From a virus: a stretch of 21,493 nt of DNA. Within the stretch, counting starts at the first letter, position 1, and each line of letters begins with the position of its first letter. Below the pieces are notes generated by a model. It did no database searches. It worked only from the letters and a program-made list of their open reading frames with translations, and was not told the DNA's origin. A program made the position numbers and the translations under genes. Where the stretch lies: positions 1 through 21,493 of IMG/VR virus record IMGVR_UViG_3300001850_000337. One strand, given 5' to 3'. Positions 14,851 to 20,867 of the stretch are shown piece by piece.

Positions 14851-15561
14851 TTAATTTTCTCCAGTTAATCCTATCAACACGTAATCCTCTTCTTGTTTAA
14901 GTAAATCAAGGTCTGGCTCTTCGTTAGTTTCTTCTGTTTCATTTTGTTTTTCTGTATATTGAATTTCTATTGTTGGAGGTATTGGTTCTTGTGTTTCCTG
15001 TTCCGTTAAGACAAACTCATGTTTTACTTCTTGCTCTAATCTGGATTTCTTTTCTGTTTCTATAGCTAGTCTTTCCCGTTCCAATTTTACTCTTTGTTCT
15101 TCTAATTCAAAAGCTAATCTTTCCTGAATTTGTTTAAATAATTTTTCCTGTTCGAGTTTTGTTAATCTTTCTACTTCCAGTCTTTGCCTTTCTTTTTCAA
15201 GCGCCGCTCTTTGCTCAGCTATTTCTTCCTCTTGTTTTTGTATTTGTTTCTGAGCTAATCTTTGTGCTTCCAGTTGCTGATGTTTTATTCTTTCTGATTC
15301 GGCTAATCTTTGTTCTTGGGCTTCATGAAATAATCTAGCTTCCTCTTGTTTTTGCGCTAACTGTTCTTGTCTTATTCTTTCTTTTTCCGCAGCTTCTTGC
15401 TCTAACTTTAATTGTTCCAACTTTAGTCTTTCTGCTTCTGCTAAAGTAACAAGCTCTTTTTCTTTAACCAGTTTATCTTCTTTTATTTTTAAAAGTGTTT
15501 GCTGTTGTTTTTTTATGTTTTTTATATTTGTTATATGCTGATTAATAAAACTTTTTGACAT
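14851..15561 (-). CDS. Long coiled-coil protein rich in Glu, Gln and Arg
   Basis: This 236-residue protein is almost entirely an alpha-helical coiled coil from about residue 20 to 180. It has repeated heptad-like units such as RLAQKQ, EERL, QRLEVERL and LEQEKLFKQIQERLAFELEEQR. The N-terminus has KNIKKQQQTLLKIKEDK; the last 50 residues are acidic (NETEETNEEPDLDLLKQEEDYV). There is no signal peptide or transmembrane helix, so it is cytoplasmic unless exported by another route. TolA-like similarity is compositional only. It sits between the ProQ-like gene and the beta-barrel gene on the same strand. Its function is unknown; a filament, scaffold or effector role is possible. Low-complexity composition makes homology searches unreliable. 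Confidence 0.6.
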   Translation of the reverse strand: MSKSFINQHITNIKNIKKQQQTLLKIKEDKLVKEKELVTLAEAERLKLEQLKLEQEAAEKERIRQEQLAQKQEEARLFHEAQEQRLAESERIKHQQLEAQRLAQKQIQKQEEEIAEQRAALEKERQRLEVERLTKLEQEKLFKQIQERLAFELEEQRVKLERERLAIETEKKSRLEQEVKHEFVLTEQETQEPIPPTIEIQYTEKQNETEETNEEPDLDLLKQEEDYVLIGLTGEN

Positions 15562-15614
15562 AAAAATTTCATGAAATATATTAAGGTAACCACAATGATA
15601 TCATATTAATTCAG

Positions 15615-16046
15615 TTAATGTGTATGTTTTTCCTCTACTAATCCAGTAACATTGCCAATTAAATCTACTCTTGGTGTTCCAGCTTTTAAAGCTGTTTTAT
15701 ATTCAGGAGTATTGCAATAGATATTACAGAACTTACGTAATTTTCTAGCGGACACCTTAAGTTCTGTTTTTTCCTGTAATATATCCTTGATTATACCTAT
15801 AGCTAGCGGTTTAACAGGGTCAGAGAAACAAGCAGGATATTTTGTTCTAAAATGATACAATATTCCAAAAAACTCCTCAGGAGCAAGTAAAGGTTTTTTT
15901 TCTTTGGAAACAACAGGTTTTGTTTTTTTTACCTGTTTTGTTTTAGGTTTTATTACCTTTGGCTCTACAGTAAACGTTTTTAATTTTAAAATAGGATTGG
16001 AAATTACTGGGGTTTTTAGTTTTAAACGTAGTTTCTCTTTGCTCAT
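15615..16046 (-). CDS. ProQ/FinO-family RNA-binding protein
   Basis: ProQ/FinO proteins bind small RNAs and mRNA 3' hairpins; plasmid FinO controls conjugation through an antisense RNA. This 143-residue protein has a basic, Lys/Pro-rich unstructured N-terminus (1-50) and a FinO domain from about 55 to the end. The key segments are KYPACFSDPVKPLAIGII near 69-86, VSARKLRKFCNIYCNTPEYKTAL near 98-120, and KAGTPRVDLIGNVTGLVEEKH near 121-141, matching the family's 'RVDLdGxxxGxVxxxH' ending. The protein stops shortly after the domain, so it lacks the C-terminal Tudor-like domain of E. coli ProQ. It is divergent from the porin and upstream of the coiled-coil gene. RNA targets are unknown; conserved hairpins elsewhere in this window are possible candidates. 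Confidence 0.85.
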   Translation of the reverse strand: MSKEKLRLKLKTPVISNPILKLKTFTVEPKVIKPKTKQVKKTKPVVSKEKKPLLAPEEFFGILYHFRTKYPACFSDPVKPLAIGIIKDILQEKTELKVSARKLRKFCNIYCNTPEYKTALKAGTPRVDLIGNVTGLVEEKHTH

Positions 16047-16131
16047 TTTATTTTCTATTTTTTAGTTTTGACAAGCCTTTTAATCCTTTGTAAAATATGT
16101 CTCTCATGTACTCTTTTATTAAAAAAATCGC

Positions 16132-16176
16132 AACGCAATTTTGCTAATTTGACAACAGATTTAGAAAAGTTGCGTT
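16132..16176. promoter_or_regulatory. Hairpin with T-runs on both strands between proQ-like and porin genes
   Basis: Arms AACGCAATTTT (16132-16142) and AAAAGTTGCGTT (16165-16176) pair with one bulge. Seven T follow soon after the stem on the plus strand (16178 onward), and seven T follow on the minus strand (A-run 16121-16127). It resembles a bidirectional intrinsic terminator, yet it lies between two divergently transcribed genes, where a terminator is not needed at gene ends. It may act as an attenuator, an insulator or an operator. Confidence 0.5.
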
Positions 16177-16196
16177 ATTTTTTTACTGTTTATAAA
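16149..16196 (+). promoter_or_regulatory. Possible porin promoter elements
   Basis: A consensus -35 TTGACA is present at 16149-16154, but the best boxes downstream are GTTATT (16174, spacing 19) and TATAAA (16191). An alternative pairing is TTGCGT at 16170 with TATAAA at 16191 (spacing 15). Neither is ideal. The true ribosome binding site is clear: GAGGG at 16247-16251, 5 bases before the porin ATG. Confidence 0.35.
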
Positions 16197-16256
16197 TACA
16201 AGTCGATCAAAATATATTATTAGTAAATTTATGATTTAAAAATATAGAGGGTAAAT

Positions 16257-17534
16257 ATGGGAATAAAAAAAGTGTCATTATTGTTTGCGGGAATACTTGC
16301 TAGTACTACATCTTTAGCAAACGATCCATCACCTATAGTATCAGATTTGAATGTAAAACTAGGGGCTTTTGCAGTTTTTGAAAGTGGCTTTAGTAGTCAA
16401 AATAAATTAAAAGGCGCAGAAAAAAATGTGTCAGCTAATAAAAAAGGAATGGCTTTTTTTAACAACTCTGCTTTTGTTGCTAACATCTCAAACACTGCCA
16501 ACGATATTACTTATGGTGCTAAAATTGTACTTGTGCCTACAACTAAAAGAAAAGTAAACAATGATTATAATGGTTCACATGTTTTTTTAGAACACGAGTT
16601 TGGTAAGATCGAAGCAGGTTCACCTATTCCTGTTGCTAGAAACATGACTATAAATGACGGAGCTATACCTATTAATTATATAAAAACAGGTATAGAATAT
16701 TTAAAACAAGGTAAAAAAGCAAATCCATCATTCTTAACTTCAGAAGAAACTATAATCGGTGATTCAATAACTGCTGGTCTAGATTCTGCTACTTACAGCA
16801 GTGAACCGCCAAGAACAATAAATTATTACACTCCTAAGTTTGCTTTAACTGAATCTAGCAAATTGCAATTTGGTATATCTTACACACCTGATTCTGCTAA
16901 CACTGGTATAGATAAACCATCAGTAAAATCAGATGGGACAGCAAAATACGCAATAGAAGAAGCGACGATAGATAGATTTGAAATTGATAACTCAGTTAAA
17001 GATGCTATTACTAGCGGCTTAGTACTTGAGCAGAAACTAACGGAAGAAGTAGAGTTAAAACTAGCTGTAACCGGTGAACATGGTAAGTCTGTAGGTAAAA
17101 TTAAGAAATTTGCCAATAAGGATGATAAGAATCCACTTGAATATAAACTCAGTGACTTAAGGGCTTATAATATCGGTGCTGAATTAAAAGTTGGTGATTT
17201 TAAATATAACGCCTGCTATGGTTTTTTGGGTAAAAGCCTAACTAACAAAGAACTGCATAAAGCAGGTAATAAGTCTCGCTATTACAATGCAGGTATTAGC
17301 TATACTTATGACAAAGCTACAACAACCTATTTATCATACTTTGCTTCAGAGAAGTTTAAGAATAAAGTAGACTCAGTTAAATTAGGCGTAAGTCATATAC
17401 TTGCTCCAGGCTTTAAACCTTACGCAGAGATTCACGCGTACACTCTAAAAGGCAAACCTGAGTTTTATCCTGAGTTAAGAGCAAGAAAAGTAAAAGGTAC
17501 TGTTGCTTTAATTGGAGCTAAGTTATCTATTTAA
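16257..17534 (+). CDS. Rickettsiaceae-type outer-membrane porin
   Basis: This 425-residue protein has a signal peptide (MGIKKVSLLFAGILASTTSLA, cleavage after residue 21) and a mature part built of amphipathic beta-strands, the layout of a 16-strand general porin. Family blocks I recognise from Rickettsia porins are YGAKIVLVPTTKRKV, YNGSHVFLEHEFGKIEAGSPI, INYYTPKF and FGISYTPDSANTG. The end is GTVALIGAKLSI rather than the usual terminal Phe. It lets small solutes cross the outer membrane and would be exposed at the host-cell interface. It is the only long plus-strand gene in the right half, has a GAGGG ribosome binding site and is followed by a terminator. A porin on a phage-plasmid is cargo, not a phage function, and could replace or alter the chromosomal porin. 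Confidence 0.85.
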   Translation: MGIKKVSLLFAGILASTTSLANDPSPIVSDLNVKLGAFAVFESGFSSQNKLKGAEKNVSANKKGMAFFNNSAFVANISNTANDITYGAKIVLVPTTKRKVNNDYNGSHVFLEHEFGKIEAGSPIPVARNMTINDGAIPINYIKTGIEYLKQGKKANPSFLTSEETIIGDSITAGLDSATYSSEPPRTINYYTPKFALTESSKLQFGISYTPDSANTGIDKPSVKSDGTAKYAIEEATIDRFEIDNSVKDAITSGLVLEQKLTEEVELKLAVTGEHGKSVGKIKKFANKDDKNPLEYKLSDLRAYNIGAELKVGDFKYNACYGFLGKSLTNKELHKAGNKSRYYNAGISYTYDKATTTYLSYFASEKFKNKVDSVKLGVSHILAPGFKPYAEIHAYTLKGKPEFYPELRARKVKGTVALIGAKLSI

Positions 17535-17668
17535 TTGACAAAAATCAATATAACAACTATAGTTAAGATCAGTTCTTATATCTTTTTTCCTGCACGTATA
17601 AAAAAGATTATTATGCTATTTATTAAATTAATCAAGGTTGGACTCCATTGATTATTCTTGTAAAGTTC

Positions 17669-17708
17669 AAGGGGTATAGTTTTTACTCTATCCCTTATTT
17701 TTTTTGTT
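17669..17708 (+). terminator. Intrinsic terminator downstream of the porin
   Basis: AAGGGGTATAG and CTCTATCCCTT form an 11-bp stem with one G-T pair and one mismatch around a short T-rich loop, followed by a long T-run (17697-17705). It lies 135 bases past the porin stop. The region between (17535-17668) shows no gene. Confidence 0.7.
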
Positions 17709-17748
17709 TTTCCATTTTTTAAAATTGCTAAAATTCTTTAAGAATAGA

Positions 17749-17807
17749 AACGTGTAAATTTGTATACATAACATTGATTATGGAAAATGTTGCCAATTTA
17801 CCACGTT
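17749..17807. repeat. Nested inverted repeat in the porin/88-residue-protein gap
   Basis: The 305-base gap 17535-17839 has no gene. Besides the porin terminator it holds outer arms AACGTGTAAATTTG (17749-17762) and CCAATTTACCACGTT (17793-17807), with one bulge. An inner pair AACATT/AATGTT sits at 17770-17775 and 17786-17791. Together they can fold into a long hairpin or cruciform. No T-run follows on the minus strand. It may be a small RNA, a palindromic element or the 3' end of the 88-residue gene's transcript. Confidence 0.6.
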
Positions 17808-17839
17808 AAAAGGTTAAGAAATTAAAGAATTTTTAATTA

Positions 17840-18106
17840 CTATGTATTTCCTTTTTCTTCATATTTATTCGTTATTTTTTCCAACTTTTTAATATACTTA
17901 TCTACTTCAGTTTCCAAATAATCACAATAAGCCTTACTATTTGATCCAACTCTATAACTATATTTATTATCACCTCTGCACACTATTCTAAATTCTTCAG
18001 ATATTTCCTTTATTTTAGCTCTTAACTCGATTATATCAATTGCAGGGGTAGCAAGAGCTATAAAAGGTAATAAAACAACCCACATTAATAATATTTTATT
18101 TTTCAT
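17840..18106 (-). CDS. Small exported protein, unknown
   Basis: This 88-residue protein has an N-terminal signal peptide (MKNKILLMWVVLLPFIALA, cleavage near residue 19), then a charged helical mature part of about 69 residues with two cysteines (IVCRGDN and AYCDYL) that could form a disulfide in the periplasm. The C-terminus is Lys/Glu-rich (YIKKLEKITNKYEEKG). An AGGGA ribosome binding site precedes the ATG. I do not recognise the family. It lies downstream of the toxin-antitoxin genes on the same strand, separated by about 50 bases from the last of them. An envelope or host-interaction role is possible but unsupported. Confidence 0.6.
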   Translation of the reverse strand: MKNKILLMWVVLLPFIALATPAIDIIELRAKIKEISEEFRIVCRGDNKYSYRVGSNSKAYCDYLETEVDKYIKKLEKITNKYEEKGNT

Positions 18107-18152
18107 TTACTGTTCCCTTATTTTAAAAATAACTGCACTTTGATTGCACGTT

Positions 18153-18290
18153 CTACTTCTCGCATAATATATCACCTATACATCCTTCAATCCACTCGTA
18201 AGCCTCTCTTTCTGCTTCTTTATCCTTAGCCATTTCTTTATATTCTTGCTCTAATTGTTTATAGGTAAGAACTTTAATGCTACGACTCAT
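18153..18290 (-). CDS. Short 45-residue protein behind the MazF gene
   Basis: This short frame starts at an ATG at 18290 and reads MSRSIKVLTYKQLEQEYKEM, then AKDKEAEREAYEWIEGCIGDIL. The acidic helical pattern 'YKEMAKDKEAEREAxEWIE' looks like the C-terminal tails of small antitoxins, which wrap around their toxins, although I cannot assign a family. It is 26 bases after the MazF stop on the same strand, with a weak GAGAAG site before it. It may be a third gene of the toxin-antitoxin operon or the antitoxin of a lost toxin. Length and missing family match keep confidence modest. Confidence 0.5.
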   Translation of the reverse strand: MSRSIKVLTYKQLEQEYKEMAKDKEAEREAYEWIEGCIGDILCEK

Positions 18291-18316
18291 AATTTCTTCT
18301 CTTTTTATCTAAATTT

Positions 18317-18661
18317 TTACTCTAATGAAAACATTTCTATTAAAACGTTAGATATATTCTTCTGCGTAGAAGAATGAATAGTATCAAGCTTCTTTATCAT
18401 TCTTGTTTTATCTACAGTTCTAATCTGATCTAATGCAACTGCATTTTCTACTCCTTTTAAAATAAATGATACTCTTGTAGGAGCTTTTACTCCTTTAGTT
18501 GTTAATGGAGCAATTATTACAGTATTTAACCAGTGCATTTCATTGGGAGAAATTATTACACATGGTCTAGTTTTATTCATCTCGCTACCAACAGTAGGAT
18601 TTAAAGTTACCAACCAAACATCAAATTGCTTAAATATCTTCACACCAACGCTCAATATCAA
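18317..18661 (-). CDS. mazF: MazF/PemK-type endoribonuclease toxin
   Basis: MazF toxins cut single-stranded mRNA at short motifs and stop growth when the antitoxin is lost. The family landmarks are FDVWLVTLNPTVGSEMNKTRPCVI (13-36, with the catalytic-region Arg of TRP), VIIAPLTTK (48-56, conserved Thr) and AVALDQIRTVDKTRM (74-88). All key residues of the fold are present, so it looks active. The ATG at 18661 overlaps the antitoxin gene by 32 bases. A GTG at 18643, giving VKIFKQFDVWLV, would be a more typical start for the family and reduces the overlap. It is expressed after the MazE-like gene from the promoter at 18900-18928. On this element it probably acts as an addiction module. Confidence 0.88.
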   Translation of the reverse strand: MILSVGVKIFKQFDVWLVTLNPTVGSEMNKTRPCVIISPNEMHWLNTVIIAPLTTKGVKAPTRVSFILKGVENAVALDQIRTVDKTRMIKKLDTIHSSTQKNISNVLIEMFSLE

Positions 18662-18869
18662 ATTCTAAAAATTCTAAATCAACGTCAACTTGATCATGAT
18701 ATTTTGAAAAAAACTCATTCCAACCTTTACGTAACTTCTTTTTAAGTGGAACAAGTTTAACCCCTTCATCATTTTCTATTAAATCTAAACCATCTTCAAA
18801 ATGGTATTTATTTATAATATTTTTAGATAATCTAATTCCTTTAGAATTTCCTATATTTATTAAGTGCAT
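18630..18869 (-). CDS. mazE: MazE-type antitoxin (AbrB/SpoVT fold)
   Basis: This 79-residue protein has an N-terminal swapped-hairpin DNA-binding domain: INIGNSKGIRLSKNIINKY at residues 4-22 and ENDEGVKLVPLKKKLRKGWNEFF around 37-59. The acidic C-terminus (DVDLEFLEFDIERWCED) is the part that binds MazF. It precedes mazF and overlaps it, the usual antitoxin-first order. A perfect palindrome that overlaps its promoter is the likely autoregulatory operator. The ribosome binding site is weak, and the sequence before the ATG is AT only. Length is normal for the family. Confidence 0.88.
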   Translation of the reverse strand: MHLINIGNSKGIRLSKNIINKYHFEDGLDLIENDEGVKLVPLKKKLRKGWNEFFSKYHDQVDVDLEFLEFDIERWCEDI

Positions 18870-18892
18870 TATTATTTTTAATTTATTTGATA

Positions 18893-18928
18893 ATAAGTAA
18901 TTATAAAGTAATTACTTATGTTGGTCAA
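18893..18928 (-). promoter_or_regulatory. mazEF promoter with overlapping perfect palindromic operator
   Basis: On the minus strand there is a -35 TTGACC (18923-18928), a 17-base spacer and a perfect -10 TATAAT (18900-18905). A perfect 11-bp inverted repeat, ATAAGTAATTA and its complement with a 5-base spacer (18893-18919), covers the -10 and most of the spacer. That geometry is what is expected for repression by the MazE/MazF complex. The predicted start is about 25 bases before the mazE ATG. Confidence 0.85.
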
Positions 18929-18932
18929 CTAA

Positions 18933-19025
18933 TTTATACTACAAGAAAAGATAAACTATAGGGGTAAAACTAGCATAGATAATTGGAATGAGTTATTGGA
19001 TATTTTAAAGGGGTTAAACAGCTAA
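18933..19025 (+). pseudogene. Possible C-terminal gene remnant in the mazE-upstream gap
   Basis: The 220-base gap 18870-19089 holds the mazEF promoter and, on the plus strand, a short open frame with no start codon that reads EKINYRGKTSIDNWNELLDILKGLNS and then stops. The composition looks protein-like, not random AT translation, so it may be the tail of a decayed gene. It is too short to identify. Confidence 0.25.
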
Positions 19026-19072
19026 TTTTTTAAGTATCCAGAAAACGGTCGTTTACCTTGTGCTTTGGATAT

Positions 19073-19116
19073 AAAAAAAGAGGGGGGTATTAATCCACTT
19101 CTTTTATAACCCCCTC
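19073..19116 (-). terminator. Strong intrinsic terminator of the parA operon
   Basis: On the minus strand GAGGGGGT (19109-19116) pairs with ACCCCCCTC (19080-19088), enclosing a 20-base loop, and is followed by seven T (19073-19079). The stem overlaps the last codons of the 92-residue gene. This marks the end of the seven-gene operon that begins with parA. Confidence 0.85.
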
Positions 19117-19368
19117 CTGAAGTATTGGTTCTTCATTATTTATAAATATATTTTTACCTAAAAGTACTTCAAGCCTATCATGCACCATATTACACCATCC
19201 TTGCATTACTGCACTTTTTATAGCCCTTTCTCTTTTTTCTTCAATAATAGCTATTTTAAGTTTATAAGGTAAAATTTTTACCTTGTTATCTAATAAATAC
19301 TTTTTTATTTCTGGCGATAAATGTTCAACAATAAGATTCTTTTTATAACCCAATTCTTCTAAAAACAT
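19090..19368 (-). CDS. Unknown protein, last gene of the parA operon
   Basis: I do not recognise this 92-residue protein. It is mixed helical, with LSPEIKKYLLDNKVKILPYKLKIAIIEEKRERAIKSAVMQGW in the centre and an acidic end (NNEEPILQEGVIKEVD). There is no signal peptide or membrane segment. It starts one base after the stop of the WGR gene, so it is translated with it, and its end overlaps the operon terminator. The tight linkage suggests it works with, or was acquired with, the WGR and ankyrin genes. Confidence 0.6.
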   Translation of the reverse strand: MFLEELGYKKNLIVEHLSPEIKKYLLDNKVKILPYKLKIAIIEEKRERAIKSAVMQGWCNMVHDRLEVLLGKNIFINNEEPILQEGVIKEVD

Positions 19369-19369
19369 A

Positions 19370-19609
19370 CTATAACATTTCTTTCTGTTTGTTCATATAA
19401 TACAACACATAACCTCGTTGCTTCCTTTTCTTCTTCACGTACCTGATAATAGCTCTTATTTCCTCAATGCCATTACAAGGAATTACTTTATAATTCCCTA
19501 AACCACTCTTTAAACTACCCCAAACACATATTACATCAATCGTTCCCAATAAAGTTGGTTGAAACTTGATTTTGTAATACCTATTGTTTTTTATCCAAAA
19601 CAGACTCAT
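19370..19609 (-). CDS. Stand-alone WGR-domain protein
   Basis: The WGR domain is a small DNA- or nucleic-acid-contacting module known from eukaryotic PARPs and from bacterial plasmid proteins. This 79-residue protein is little more than the domain: RYYKIKFQPTLLGTIDVICVWGSLKSGLGNYKVIP (10-44), where the usual W-G-R is W-G-S (30-32), followed by the helix and GYVLY end (IEEIRAIIRYVKKKRKQRGYVLY). The pattern strand-LxGxxxV-WG-G-helix-KxxxGY fits the family well. The ATG overlaps the ankyrin stop by 4 bases (ATGA). The basic C-terminal helix suits nucleic acid binding. Its role on the element is unknown. Confidence 0.72.
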   Translation of the reverse strand: MSLFWIKNNRYYKIKFQPTLLGTIDVICVWGSLKSGLGNYKVIPCNGIEEIRAIIRYVKKKRKQRGYVLYYMNKQKEML

Positions 19610-19974
19610 TTACATTTTTTAAATAAATTAGTTAACTCAGGTTTATCTTCCGTAATGGCAAAATCAAATACTGTCTCTCCTTTTTTATTTTTGATGTTAA
19701 CATCTGCGCCTGCTTCTACTAATAACTCGGCTATTTGAAGCGGATAATCATATAAGGTAGTCCACATTAAAGCTGTTCTACCACCATCGTCTTGAGCGTT
19801 GACATTAGCTCCAGCTTTTATAAGCATTTTAGCTACCCAGACATAATTATACCGAACAACATACATTAACGCAGTATATCCATCCTTATCTGGAACATTA
19901 ATATCCACTCCTTTATCAATTAATTCTATTATTAAAGGAACGTCCCCTTTTTTTACAGCTTCAATAAAATCCAT
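19606..19974 (-). CDS. Ankyrin-repeat protein
   Basis: This 122-residue protein consists of about four ankyrin repeats, roughly residues 1-31, 32-64, 65-98 and 99-122. The consensus parts are clear: DGYTALMYVVRYNYVWVAKMLIKAGANVNAQD, GGRTALMW..., QIAELLVEAGADVNIKNKKGETVFDFA. Ankyrin repeats bind other proteins; in intracellular bacteria they are frequent in effectors, though a short soluble one could equally act inside the bacterium or antagonise a bacterial protein. There is no signal peptide. Its start follows the Cys-cluster gene by 2 bases, and it overlaps the WGR gene by 4 bases, so it is fixed in the operon. Confidence 0.88.
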   Translation of the reverse strand: MDFIEAVKKGDVPLIIELIDKGVDINVPDKDGYTALMYVVRYNYVWVAKMLIKAGANVNAQDDGGRTALMWTTLYDYPLQIAELLVEAGADVNIKNKKGETVFDFAITEDKPELTNLFKKCK

Positions 19975-19976
19975 AA

Positions 19977-20354
19977 TTAAAGGATGACCTCAGTTGCTAT
20001 TCGTCTAAGCATGGCATATTCCTTGCATTTACAACACTCACAATGTCCCATTTGAGTAGTATCAGTTAACTTTTCTTCTAACTCTCGTAATTTATAAATT
20101 TCTTTGTCCACTTTCTTGATATATTTTTCCTGTTCTTCTGGACTTAACGAATCATAAATTTTTTTTTCTTTTTTAAATCTAGTAGGATGAAGTTCCAAAA
20201 TAACATCCAACATATAAGCAAGACTATATCTCATAGGATAAAAACGTTTATCAAGTTCATGGAGTAAGTCCCTTTTTATTTCATCTCTTATGTCTGCGAC
20301 ATCTATTTTTATCTCTCCAAGATTTAATAAATTTTTAGAATTAATTATTGGCAT
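19977..20354 (-). CDS. Helical protein with C-terminal Cys cluster, unknown
   Basis: I do not recognise this 125-residue protein. It is mostly alpha-helical (VADIRDEIKRDLLHELDKRFYPMRYSLAYMLDVILEL, then PEEQEKYIKKVDKEIYKLRELEEKL). Near the end is a cluster, GHCECCKCKEYAML, with four cysteines and one histidine within about 9 residues. That could bind zinc or a metal cluster. It begins directly after the stop of the preceding gene, in the operon headed by parA. Its role is unknown. Confidence 0.6.
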   Translation of the reverse strand: MPIINSKNLLNLGEIKIDVADIRDEIKRDLLHELDKRFYPMRYSLAYMLDVILELHPTRFKKEKKIYDSLSPEEQEKYIKKVDKEIYKLRELEEKLTDTTQMGHCECCKCKEYAMLRRIATEVIL

Positions 20355-20651
20355 TCATTCTCTCTTTTTTTTATATTTTTTAGGAAACTTTGATATTGAT
20401 AATTTACTATGAACCAAGTTGTCTCTTGCTATAAAATAATCATATTCATTAGTTATAATCCAATCATCACTTAAACCATCTGTATTTTGTAAAAGACTAT
20501 AATTGTCATAAATTGCGTCACCCGTTTTATTAAAACTTAGTTTTCGCAAGCAGTCAGTCCTTTTGTTTTTATAAACACAATAATCTTTACTTTCTCTTTT
20601 AATAACGGCATCCTTTTCGTATACCATTTTTATAGCTTCTATGAAGTTCAT
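20355..20651 (-). CDS. DUF2829/Tad2-like small protein (tentative)
   Basis: This 98-residue protein starts MNFIEAIKMVYEKDAVIKRES, and after a short variable part has YSLLQNTDGLSDDWIITNEYDYFI. The frame 'M-x-F-x-E-A-I ... x-I-x-R-E-S ... L-x-x-x-D-x-L-x-x-D-W-x-I' fits the layout of DUF2829 proteins, which include Tad2, a phage protein that sequesters the signal molecule of the Thoeris immune system. Length also agrees. The C-terminal basic tail (SKFPKKYKKKRE) is extra. It stands third in the parA operon. The family match is by pattern only, and sequestration activity cannot be judged. Confidence 0.42.
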   Translation of the reverse strand: MNFIEAIKMVYEKDAVIKRESKDYCVYKNKRTDCLRKLSFNKTGDAIYDNYSLLQNTDGLSDDWIITNEYDYFIARDNLVHSKLSISKFPKKYKKKRE

Positions 20652-20663
20652 ATCTATAACGTT

Positions 20664-20867
20664 CTAGTCTTTTACATATTCTTTAATATAACTCAATAGA
20701 ACATTAGTAATATTAGTCTTGTTGCGAATGGTCTTGACCTTAAAATTATCTTTTAAAGACTCCGGCAAGAGAATCGTTATATATACCATTTTTTCCTTAA
20801 CAACCTCCTTTAGTGCTTCCTCTTTCTGAAGATTGGAATTGTTTTTTAACTTAGGTTTTAAAGCCAT
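20664..20867 (-). CDS. Ribbon-helix-helix partner of ParA (ParG-like centromere-binding protein)
   Basis: This 67-residue protein has a flexible Lys/Glu-rich N-terminus (1-27) and a C-terminal ribbon-helix-helix: MVYITILLPESLKDNFKVKTIRNKTNITNVLLSYIKEYV (27-65). That is the architecture of ParG, which binds plasmid centromere repeats and activates its ParF ATPase through the disordered tail. An Arg is expected in that tail; here only Lys residues are present before the fold. The start overlaps the parA stop by 10 bases and uses a GGAGG site inside parA, so the two are made together. It replaces a larger ParB. Confidence 0.75.
   Translation of the reverse strand: MALKPKLKNNSNLQKEEALKEVVKEKMVYITILLPESLKDNFKVKTIRNKTNITNVLLSYIKEYVKD

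Noticed and set aside
14851-15561. Naming the coiled-coil protein TolA
   Set aside because: It has no membrane anchor and no C-terminal TolA domain; only composition is shared.
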